This document shows positions 1-5,164 of a DNA stretch of 5,164 bases, piece after piece (the stretch's first letter is position 1; every line of letters begins with the position of its first letter). The DNA lies in the NCBI GenBank assembly GCA_027293245.1, contig JAPUFZ010000253.1:1-5164 (forward strand). The letters are read 5' to 3'. Below the pieces are notes generated by a model that made no database searches, was not told the DNA's origin, and saw only the letters and a program-made list of their open reading frames with translations. Origin of the DNA: Gammaproteobacteria bacterium (lineage in GTDB: Bacteria > Pseudomonadota > Gammaproteobacteria > GCA-001735895). Made by a program: the position numbers and the translations under genes.

Positions 1-1
1 T

Positions 2-1138
2 AACCGCTATCTGGATATGAATCAGGCGGACCTGGCCGCATCCTGTGGCTTCACCCCGCAGGCCGTGATCGATGCGGTTCAACAGCAAATCACCAAAGGC
101 ACCGCGTTTTTACTACCCACTGAATCTGCGACTCAGGTTTCAGGGCTTTTGGTCGAGCGTTACCATTTACCCAAATGGCAGTTCACCCTGGCAGCTTCCA
201 GTGCGAATACCGAGGCCATCCGCCTCGCACGGGCAGCGACAGGGCGAGACCAGATACTGATGTTTTACGGTCGCTACCACGGTCACTGGGATGATGTGAT
301 GGTTGAATCTTCCCCTGGACAAAGCCGGGTTGAATTTATCGGCCTGCCCAGGGACACCGGCTTGAGGGCTTCCAATGTGCCTTTCAACGATCTGGATGAA
401 CTCGAAGCGGCCCTTAAAACCAAGCGATATGCCTGTTTGATTGCCGAACCGGCAATGACAAATTGCGGTCTGGTACAACCGGATGAAGGCTTCTGGCGAC
501 AGGCCTATGCCCTGTGTAAGCACCATGGATCTTTACTCGTGCTGGATGAAACCCATACCCAGACTTTTGCCTATGGCGGCTTGAAAGCCCTTTGGAAGCT
601 GGATTGCGACATTTACACCATTGGTAAATGCCTGGGCGGTGGCATTCCAATCGGCGCTTACGGGATGGGTAATGAACTCGCACAAGTTGCCGAGGACAAA
701 ATTGACCGCTATCGGGGCGGGCATGTTTTACCCCTTGGGGGTACGCTTTTTGGTAACGCCCTGTCGTTGACGGCGGCAAAGGCTGTTTTGGAAAATGTCC
801 TGACAGCGGACGCCTATGCGCAGGTCACTCTATTCGGAAAACAACTGTCGGACGGGTTAAACAGGATATTCAAGGATCATGATTTGCCATGGTGTGCCCC
901 GCATCTGGGGGGGCGCAGCGGATATTGCCTAACCCCAGAGCTACCACGCAACAGTGATGAGGCAAGCCAGTCACTCAACTACGAACTGATTGACGCCAGG
1001 CGTTGTTTTTTAATCAATCGCGGAATATGGGACGCCATTGCCAGTGCGGGACCATCGGCTTCCTTCGCCCATCAAAGCACGGATATCGACAAGTATTTAA
1101 ATGTGGTTGACGAATTTATTTCAGAAATTCGTCGTTAA
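2..1138 (+). CDS. Class III PLP-dependent aminotransferase, glutamate-1-semialdehyde aminomutase-like (5' partial)
   Basis: A fold-type I, class III aminotransferase, cytosolic, with unknown amino donor and acceptor. The frame is open to the left edge and reads NRYLDMNQADLAASCGF, which is already inside the conserved N-terminal part, so the ATG at 17 is almost certainly internal and perhaps 50-90 residues are missing. Numbering from that Met: SANTEAIRLAR (62-72) is the cofactor phosphate-binding region, YHGHWDD (87-93) matches the GSA-aminomutase YHGH motif, and LVLDETHT (174-181) carries the Asp that contacts the pyridine nitrogen. Lys204 in TIGKCLGGG (codon 626-628) is the Schiff-base lysine, and GGTLFGN (241-247) is the partner-subunit phosphate loop. 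All catalytic residues are present. The pattern AEPAMTNCG plus LDETHT resembles a side branch of the HemL-like family rather than true HemL, which has a GTEATMSAIRLAR-type motif. The fold and class are secure; the substrate is not known. Confidence 0.93.
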   Translation, partial: NRYLDMNQADLAASCGFTPQAVIDAVQQQITKGTAFLLPTESATQVSGLLVERYHLPKWQFTLAASSANTEAIRLARAATGRDQILMFYGRYHGHWDDVMVESSPGQSRVEFIGLPRDTGLRASNVPFNDLDELEAALKTKRYACLIAEPAMTNCGLVQPDEGFWRQAYALCKHHGSLLVLDETHTQTFAYGGLKALWKLDCDIYTIGKCLGGGIPIGAYGMGNELAQVAEDKIDRYRGGHVLPLGGTLFGNALSLTAAKAVLENVLTADAYAQVTLFGKQLSDGLNRIFKDHDLPWCAPHLGGRSGYCLTPELPRNSDEASQSLNYELIDARRCFLINRGIWDAIASAGPSASFAHQSTDIDKYLNVVDEFISEIRR

Positions 1139-1157
1139 TCCAGATTATTGTAAGTAA

Positions 1158-1190
1158 GGTCAGAGTCAGGTCTCTGACCCCAAAATTTTT
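1158..1190 (+). terminator. Perfect 8-bp stem-loop in the convergent gap, possible terminator or REP-like dyad
   Basis: ggtcagag (1158-1165) and ctctgacc (1172-1179) form a perfect stem around a 6-base loop, tcaggt. The stem starts 19 bases after the aminotransferase stop and is followed by ccaaaattttt, so a T run exists but starts a few bases late for a classic intrinsic terminator. On the other strand, serving the converging gene at 1207-2013, no T run follows. It sits where a terminator is expected. The same motif also resembles dispersed dyads common in gammaproteobacterial genomes, so it may be a repeat copy rather than a dedicated terminator. Confidence 0.45.
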
Positions 1191-1206
1191 GCTGATGTTG
1201 TTTTGA

Positions 1207-2013
1207 TTACTGCAGTACTGGATAGCCAATATTGGTGGCGTATTCTTCAATCTCCGAAATTTTATGGTACCAGGTGAGATCCACCAACTCGATCTGTTTT
1301 AGAAACAGGGCCTGGCGCGCCGAGGTCAGGGTCGGATCCTCGAAGGCGCGGAATAGCGCGGTACGGAATCGCTCCGCGAGACTGTCCCCATATTCGCTGC
1401 GAGTGACGTAGGGCGGCGCCGGGGAATGATAGGTTCGCCCCAGGACCCGGGTTCCTGCCAGGGTTTCGGGCTGGTGGAGTGAAAGCAGGGCATGGGTGAC
1501 GCAGTCGATTGCGGCTACATCGGCCTCGCGGCGGCGCAGCATGCCCAGGCTCTCGACGTGGGCGCCGCTGATCACTATCGAATTGAAAAAACAGCCATCT
1601 ATATGTCTCGGGGCCACCAGTTGGCGAAGTGAGCTCATCCCCGAATGGGATTCCGAGCCATTGATTGCGGCTATGGTTCCATACATATCCAGCACGTCAT
1701 CGTACAGGCAGTCTTCGCCAACCACCACCAGGCTGGAATATTCGCCACCGGTACATTCGGCGACATCGAAATGCGGCACCGCCAACGGTGTCAGGGAGTT
1801 TTCGAAACGGCGTACCACGTCATACCCGCAGCACTGGCTGAACATTAGCCTGGAATCGCTCCAAAGGTCGAGCAGTGGCTGGTCAAACACCAACCGATCG
1901 GGTACGTTCTCGATCCCTTCCAACCGCAGGTATTTAGCAATTCCGGTCCACAACGAAGCGGACGCCTTGCGGATTTCGGGAAGGTTATACATGGGTAAAC
2001 TGGCGGTTTGCAC
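1207..2013 (-). CDS. PhnD/SsuA-type (PBP2 fold) substrate-binding-like protein without signal peptide
   Basis: A 268-aa protein resembling the phosphate/phosphite/phosphonate substrate-binding family (PhnD-like, type 2 periplasmic-binding fold). Visible family features in order: ASLPMYNLPEIR (4-15) as the first beta strand, LMFSQCCGY (56-64) as the ligand-loop region, CTGGEYSSLVVV (87-98), AINGSESHSGM (116-126), VISGAH (147-152) and ADVAAID (164-170), the usual second-lobe signature. The N-terminus goes straight into the first strand, with no hydrophobic segment and no lipobox, so the protein should stay in the cytosol. No permease or ATPase gene is beside it. It starts at GTG (2013-2011); an in-frame TAA (2022-2020) lies just upstream, so no earlier start is possible. 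AGGAG (2032-2028) precedes it at a slightly long spacing of 14 bases. The fold is well supported. The ligand is unknown, and transport is unlikely without export. It could be a cytosolic binder or sensor. Confidence 0.82.
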   Translation of the reverse strand: MQTASLPMYNLPEIRKASASLWTGIAKYLRLEGIENVPDRLVFDQPLLDLWSDSRLMFSQCCGYDVVRRFENSLTPLAVPHFDVAECTGGEYSSLVVVGEDCLYDDVLDMYGTIAAINGSESHSGMSSLRQLVAPRHIDGCFFNSIVISGAHVESLGMLRRREADVAAIDCVTHALLSLHQPETLAGTRVLGRTYHSPAPPYVTRSEYGDSLAERFRTALFRAFEDPTLTSARQALFLKQIELVDLTWYHKISEIEEYATNIGYPVLQ

Positions 2014-2045
2014 TGGTTGTTAAATCTCTCCTGATCCTGTTTTTA

Positions 2046-2051
2046 ATTATA
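2046..2051 (-). promoter_or_regulatory. Candidate -10 box (TATAAT) for the binding-protein gene
   Basis: Read on the minus strand, 2051-2046 is a perfect TATAAT. It would start transcription near 2039-2040, giving a leader of about 26 bases that contains AGGAG at 2032-2028 and ends at the GTG at 2013. No good -35 box lies 16-18 bases upstream (ACTAGT-like only). A perfect TTGACA at 2085-2080 is 28 bases away, too far for a sigma-70 pair. The 8-bp palindrome cactagtg (2068-2075) occupies the -35 area and could be an operator, so an activator-dependent promoter is possible. Confidence 0.4.
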
Positions 2052-2210
2052 GGCTAGAATGCTGGATCACTAGTGGAAATGTCAAACGGTTTTCCTTTAT
2101 GATACGGTACACTCAGGACCGCGTTGAGTTATGTGAAAAAATTTGTGTTCCGATGATAAAACTTGCGAATTTGTAGGCTCGACGCGAATTTTTGCCATAG
2201 TGGATACCTT

Positions 2211-2882
2211 ATGCGATTTTCCTTAAACCCAAAAAAATTAACGCTGTTCAACAAAACCCGTGTGCTGGAACAACAGATCGACGAATTCTTTGACAAGGTG
2301 TCGGAATTAGGATTGGTTTTCAGTAGCGCCCTGGAAGTGTACCTGACCGACGGCGCAAACGATGAGTTCGATGCTTTTCTGCAACAAGCGGCTAGTATAG
2401 AAGGCAAAGGAGATACGCTACGCCGGACTATAGAGGTTGAGCTTTATGCGCAAACCTTGATCCCGGACCTGCGCGGCGATGTGCTACGCCTGCTAGAGGA
2501 CATGGATCACCTGATGAACGTGTATGAAGGCAATTTATTTCGGATATCCATTCAGCAACCCGACGTGCCGGAAGAATTCCACTCTGGCTACCTCGAACTG
2601 ACGCGTACCGTGGTGACCTGCGTGGAATCGGTAGTACTGGCCGCGCGTAGTTTTTTCCGCGATATAAATGCAGTGCGCGACCACAACGCCAAGGTGATCT
2701 TCTACGAGACCGAGGCAGACAAGAAAGGTACGCGGCTGCAACGTGCGATATTCGCTTCTGATCTGTCGCTGGACCGCAAAATGCACCTTCGCTACTTTGT
2801 CGAGCGCATCGATGAATTGGCGAATTCCGCTGAGGACGTGGCTGACACCCTGGCTATCTACGCGATAAAGCGGCGTATATAA
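2211..2882 (+). CDS. DUF47 / PhoU-like phosphate transport accessory protein
   Basis: A 223-aa, all-helical cytosolic protein of the DUF47 (TIGR00153, PhoU-divergent) family, typically encoded beside Pit permeases and thought to assist or control them. The length is normal. PhoU-type acidic metal-binding patterns are visible: EGKGD (64-68), the acidic stretch LRLLEDMDHL (92-101), YETEAD (165-170) and DELANSAEDVADT (201-213). There are no membrane segments and no signal peptide. I start it at the ATG at 2211, because MRFSLNPKKLTLFNK is the typical family N-terminus and the weak GTGGA at 2200-2204 precedes it by six bases. The frame runs back to a TTG at 2163, but those 16 extra residues look unlike the family. 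The permease gene follows 71 bases downstream on the same strand, so the two are probably one operon. The family call is firm; the molecular role (regulator or chaperone of Pit) is inferred from related pairs. Confidence 0.93.
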   Translation: MRFSLNPKKLTLFNKTRVLEQQIDEFFDKVSELGLVFSSALEVYLTDGANDEFDAFLQQAASIEGKGDTLRRTIEVELYAQTLIPDLRGDVLRLLEDMDHLMNVYEGNLFRISIQQPDVPEEFHSGYLELTRTVVTCVESVVLAARSFFRDINAVRDHNAKVIFYETEADKKGTRLQRAIFASDLSLDRKMHLRYFVERIDELANSAEDVADTLAIYAIKRRI

Positions 2883-2953
2883 ATGATGGTACCGATTTCT
2901 CGCGAGTGCCACTGCCGGCGACGGGCTGAACAACCGTACCCCGGTTAAGCGGC
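2883..2953 (+). promoter_or_regulatory. Intercistronic spacer with 21-codon mini-ORF and hairpin before the pit start
   Basis: The stop of the DUF47 gene (TAA, 2880-2882) is directly followed by ATG ATG and a 21-codon frame ending in TAA at 2946-2948, five bases before the GTG of the permease. aaccg (2932-2936) and cggtt (2942-2946) form a 5-bp stem with a 5-base loop, ending seven bases before that GTG, where a ribosome binding site would normally lie. I see no purine-rich Shine-Dalgarno sequence here. One reading is that ribosomes ending on the mini-ORF open the hairpin and restart at the permease (translational coupling). Chance is the alternative, since both elements are short. The mini-peptide resembles nothing I know. 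Confidence 0.3.
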
Positions 2954-4435
2954 GTGGATCTTACGGTCTTAATCTTGTTGGGCAGCGGCCTGTTTCTGGG
3001 CTGGTCGCTCGGCGCCAACGATGCCGCCAACGTGTTTGGCACCGCGGTCGGCACTCGCATGGTACGTTTTGGCACCGCCGCTGCAGTGTGCAGTGTGTTC
3101 GTGATCCTGGGGGCGGTGGTCAGTGGCGCTGGTGCTGCGCATACCCTGAGCAAACTGGGCTCCATCGACGCTATTGCCGGTTCTTTTATGGCCGCGCTGG
3201 CCGCAGCGATAACAGTGTATGGCATGACGCGCTCGGGTCTGCCGGTGTCGACCAGTCAGGCTATCGTCGGCGCGATCATCGGCTGGAACTTGTTCAGCAA
3301 TTCGGTTACCGATACCCAGGTGCTGCTGAAAATCATGTTTACCTGGATGGCCTGCCCGATATTGGCAGGTCTCATCGCGGTGATACTCTTCAAACTGGTA
3401 AGATGGATTTTGAACAAGGCGAATTTGCATCTGCTACGCCTGGATGCGTACACGCGTCTCGCTCTAATAGGCGCTGGGGCGTTTGGCGCTTACAGTCTGG
3501 GTGCTAACAACATCGCCAACGTGATGGGTGTGTTTGTACCGGTGAGTCCGTTCACCGATTTTGCGCTAACCGAACAATTTACCCTCACTTCGGTGCAACA
3601 GTTGTTTTTACTTGGCAGTATTGCGATCGCAGTAGGTGTCTTCACCTATTCGAAGCGCGTCATGCTGACGGTGGGCAACGAATTGATGCCGATGTCACCG
3701 GTCACTGCCTGGGTGGTGGTGGTAGCGCATTCCATCGTACTCTTCCTGTTTTCGTCGCAGGGACTGGAACACGCTCTCGCAGAGGCCGGATTGCCGACCA
3801 TTCCATTGGTGCCGGTATCGAGTTCACAGGCAGTGATCGGCGCGGTGATCGGCCTTGGCCTGTTGCGCGGTGGGCGCAACATACGCTGGGGGTTGTTGGT
3901 ACAGATCGGAACCGGCTGGGTTATCACGCCGTTTCTGGCGGCGGCGATGTGTTTTGTTGGATTATTTTTTTTGCAGAATGTGTTCGATCAGCAAGTGCAC
4001 AAGTCTTTGCGCTTCGAATTGACGCCACGCGTGGTTGAGCGCATGAGCGAGCAAGGTGTGCCGAAGGCTGCCTATGCGGACCTTGTCGGCCGCTCGTACG
4101 AGTCTAGTGGCGCCCTGCTGGATGCCATGACAAAGGGTATGCCGCTAACCGGGAAACAGACCCGTACAGCAATCGATCACGCCAGAATACAACATACGGA
4201 GATCACTGAAATTAAACTGTCCAGGTACGACTTCAGTCGCCTGAGCGAGGTTCAACGCATCGCGCTGCAAAAACTTGCGGGACAGCAATATCAATACGCC
4301 TGGGAACTTGCTGAAGCGTTATCGGCACTCTCCCCGCAATGGCGAAGGCTGCCTACCATAGCCTTGAATCGGAGGTTTAACAAACGCCTGGATGAGGATC
4401 TCGCTTACCTGATACAAACCTTCGAAAGCCGTTAA
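2954..4435 (+). CDS. Pit-family inorganic phosphate permease (PHO4 family) with long C-terminal extension
   Basis: A 493-aa inner-membrane low-affinity phosphate transporter, driven by H+ or Na+ (the sequence does not tell which). The two inverted family repeats are clear. Repeat one has GANDAAN (20-26) and PVSTSQAIVGAIIGWN (97-112). Repeat two has GANNIAN (183-189) and PVSSSQAVIGAVIGLG (287-302). About ten hydrophobic spans are visible, roughly 3-20, 41-61, 70-92, 99-115, 122-150, 166-185, 213-232, 248-267, 286-304 and 310-341. The Asp of the first GAND motif is Asn in the second. From about residue 345 to the end there are about 150 hydrophilic, probably helical residues with no family motif I recognise. 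The start is GTG at 2954; an in-frame TGA at 2927-2929 and no ATG/GTG/TTG between them make it the first possible start, and the GAND motif then sits at the usual distance. No clear Shine-Dalgarno site is seen. It is probably co-transcribed with the DUF47 gene upstream. Confidence 0.95.
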   Translation: MDLTVLILLGSGLFLGWSLGANDAANVFGTAVGTRMVRFGTAAAVCSVFVILGAVVSGAGAAHTLSKLGSIDAIAGSFMAALAAAITVYGMTRSGLPVSTSQAIVGAIIGWNLFSNSVTDTQVLLKIMFTWMACPILAGLIAVILFKLVRWILNKANLHLLRLDAYTRLALIGAGAFGAYSLGANNIANVMGVFVPVSPFTDFALTEQFTLTSVQQLFLLGSIAIAVGVFTYSKRVMLTVGNELMPMSPVTAWVVVVAHSIVLFLFSSQGLEHALAEAGLPTIPLVPVSSSQAVIGAVIGLGLLRGGRNIRWGLLVQIGTGWVITPFLAAAMCFVGLFFLQNVFDQQVHKSLRFELTPRVVERMSEQGVPKAAYADLVGRSYESSGALLDAMTKGMPLTGKQTRTAIDHARIQHTEITEIKLSRYDFSRLSEVQRIALQKLAGQQYQYAWELAEALSALSPQWRRLPTIALNRRFNKRLDEDLAYLIQTFESR

Positions 4436-4495
4436 TAAACTAACGGCTGTAGTGGATAATAAACTTTTGCGTTGACTCAGTGAGAGCTCGAATTT

Positions 4496-4630
4496 TTAGG
4501 AATCCTTGTCCACGCCCAGCGAGAGAAGCCATAAGGATCCCGCAGCTACGGCAATAAAGCCGACTATGAATATAACCGGCATCGCCGAATAGCCTATAAC
4601 ATTCCAGAAGATACTTTCTAAGGTGCTCAT
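4496..4630 (-). CDS. Small single-span membrane protein linked to nap genes (TIGR02808-like)
   Basis: A 44-aa protein, beginning MSTLESIFWNVIGYSAMPVI and ending LLSLGVDKDS. One hydrophobic helix fills about residues 17-40, with a short amphipathic N-terminus and a charged C-terminal tail (DKD). It starts at ATG 4630-4628, only 16 bases after the stop of the NapC gene on the same strand, with a weak purine run, GAGAG (4642-4638), upstream. The length, the single membrane span and especially the LESxxWxxxGYSAMP pattern match what I recall of the roughly 46-aa TIGR02808 family, described next to periplasmic nitrate reductase genes in Vibrio and Photobacterium; this is from memory and was not searched. 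Its position right after NapC agrees. Its function is unknown. A stabilising or assembly subunit for NapC or the Nap complex, by analogy with other small Nap membrane proteins such as NapE, is only a guess. It is too short for many gene callers. Confidence 0.85.
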   Translation of the reverse strand: MSTLESIFWNVIGYSAMPVIFIVGFIAVAAGSLWLLSLGVDKDS

Positions 4631-4646
4631 TATTAACTCTCGTTAG

Positions 4647-5164
4647 TTATTGCCAGCCTTCCACATCTCGCATATCCGGTAGTCGATGGGCGATACCCTT
4701 GTGACAGTCAACACAGGTTTTTTCGCCCGAGGCCAGCGCCGTGGAATGCTGGACGACGCTGCGCCGGCCCTGTTCGGAAAAGTCCATGTAATCGAAATCA
4801 TGGCAGTTGCGACATTCCCGGGAGTCGTTTTTCTTCATTCGTTGCCATTCCCGGTTGGCCAGATAACCTCTTCTGGCGTGAAACTTTTCCAGCGTACCTA
4901 TCGTTCCGAGCGCGTAGGCGACCAGTTCTTTGCTGGCCTGGACTTTACGAATAATTTTATCGGTCCACTCGTGGGGAACGTGGCAGTCGGAACAAGTTGC
5001 GCGTACTCCTGAGCGATTTGAGTAGTGTATGGTTTCGCGAATCTCTGCGACGATCGGCGCATGGCAGCTTGAGCAAAATGCCTCGGTATTGGTGGCTTCC
5101 ATACCTGTATTAAAAGCGCCCCAGAAAAGAATACCGCCGACAAATCCCAGCCCCAGTAAGACAC
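4647..5164 (-). CDS. napC: NapC/NirT-type membrane tetraheme c-type cytochrome (5' partial)
   Basis: A membrane-anchored quinol dehydrogenase that carries electrons from the quinol pool to periplasmic NapAB nitrate reductase. The frame is open to the right edge and the first full codon is at 5162. The visible 171 residues begin with the end of the N-terminal anchor helix ([17 protein letters not shown]), then the hallmark [17 protein letters not shown]. Four CXXCH heme sites are present: CSSCH (30-34), CSDCH (57-61), CRNCH (117-121) and CVDCH (150-154). [18 protein letters not shown] and [14 protein letters not shown] closely match NapC as I remember it. About 20 N-terminal residues are missing, for a total near 190-195, the usual NapC length. 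The protein ends shortly after the fourth heme, so it is not TorC, which has an added C-terminal heme domain. The ATG at 5102-5100 is internal. NapA and NapB genes are expected beyond the edge. NrfH- or NirT-type relatives are the main alternative. Confidence 0.93.
   Translation of the reverse strand, partial: VLLGLGFVGGILFWGAFNTGMEATNTEAFCSSCHAPIVAEIRETIHYSNRSGVRATCSDCHVPHEWTDKIIRKVQASKELVAYALGTIGTLEKFHARRGYLANREWQRMKKNDSRECRNCHDFDYMDFSEQGRRSVVQHSTALASGEKTCVDCHKGIAHRLPDMRDVEGWQ

Noticed and set aside
414..779. Minus-strand open frame opposite the aminotransferase
   Set aside because: It is antisense to the catalytic core of a conserved enzyme and its product is Arg/His/Pro-rich with no known motif.
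1496..2023. Long plus-strand open frame (175 codons) opposite the binding-protein gene
   Set aside because: The translation has no recognisable motif, is rich in Ser/Thr/Arg as antisense frames often are, and lies fully opposite a gene with clear family signatures.
2080..2085. Perfect TTGACA on the minus strand as the -35 box for TATAAT at 2051-2046
   Set aside because: The spacer would be 28 bases, far outside the 16-18 base range. At proper spacing from TTGACA only a poor CATTCT-like -10 is found.
2081..2103. Pho box or plus-strand promoter (gtcaaa ... tatgat) upstream of the DUF47 gene
   Set aside because: There is no pair of CTGTCAT-like repeats at 11-base spacing, and TATGAT (2098-2103) lacks any acceptable -35 box.
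2163..2210. Upstream in-frame TTG at 2163 as the start of the DUF47 gene
   Set aside because: The extra 16 residues are unlike the family N-terminus, whereas the ATG at 2211 begins with the typical MRFSLNPKK-type sequence and has a weak GTGGA upstream.
2969..3430. Minus-strand open frames opposite the permease
   Set aside because: They are mirror frames of a conserved membrane protein; the translations are His/Gln/Arg-rich and low in structure.
4436..4495. Terminator in the convergent gap between pit and the small membrane protein; 9-bp direct repeat taataaact (4433-4441 and 4457-4465)
   Set aside because: Only very short self-complementary bits such as gagctc are present, with no stem followed by a T run in the right place on either strand. 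The AT-rich 9-bp repeat is plausibly chance.
4647..5164. TorC or NrfH instead of NapC
   Set aside because: The protein ends soon after the fourth heme site, with no extra TorC heme domain, and the [15 protein letters not shown] and GEKTC..CHKGIAH stretches fit NapC best. Gene content beyond the window would settle it.

Overview
The window looks like ordinary chromosome from a gammaproteobacterium, probably marine or Vibrio/Alteromonas-like. The pointers are a NapC-type tetraheme cytochrome followed by a 44-aa membrane protein of the kind I recall beside Vibrio-type periplasmic nitrate reductase genes, a DUF47-Pit phosphate uptake pair, and a ggtcagag/ctctgacc dyad of the sort scattered through many gammaproteobacterial genomes. 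I cannot name the species. Base composition looks even, and I see no transposase, integrase, tRNA, rRNA or CRISPR array.

Layout from left to right. (1) The C-terminal 378 codons of a fold-type I, class III PLP aminotransferase on the plus strand, cut by the left edge. (2) A short convergent gap holding a perfect 8-bp stem-loop. (3) A minus-strand gene for a PhnD/SsuA-type substrate-binding-fold protein that has no signal peptide. (4) A divergent gap of about 200 bp with a perfect TATAAT for the minus-strand gene. (5) A plus-strand pair: a DUF47 (PhoU-like) protein, then a Pit-family phosphate permease with a long soluble C-terminal extension. Between them lies a 71-bp spacer with a 21-codon mini-ORF and a small hairpin, but no obvious Shine-Dalgarno site before the GTG start of the permease. 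(6) A 60-bp convergent gap. (7) A minus-strand pair entering from the right edge: NapC (N-terminus outside the window), then the 44-aa single-span membrane protein.

How the genes fit together. The DUF47 protein and the permease should form a low-affinity inorganic phosphate uptake unit, with the PhoU-like protein as accessory or regulator. The signal-less binding-fold protein is transcribed away from this unit and shares its upstream region; a role in oxyanion or phosphonate sensing is possible but is only inference. NapC passes electrons from membrane quinol to the periplasmic NapAB nitrate reductase, whose genes are expected beyond position 5164. The aminotransferase has no evident link to the rest.

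Nothing here is clearly a new system. The points most worth a second look are the small NapC-linked membrane protein, which is easily missed by gene callers, the Pit C-terminal domain, the cytosolic binding-fold protein and the unusual permease start region.
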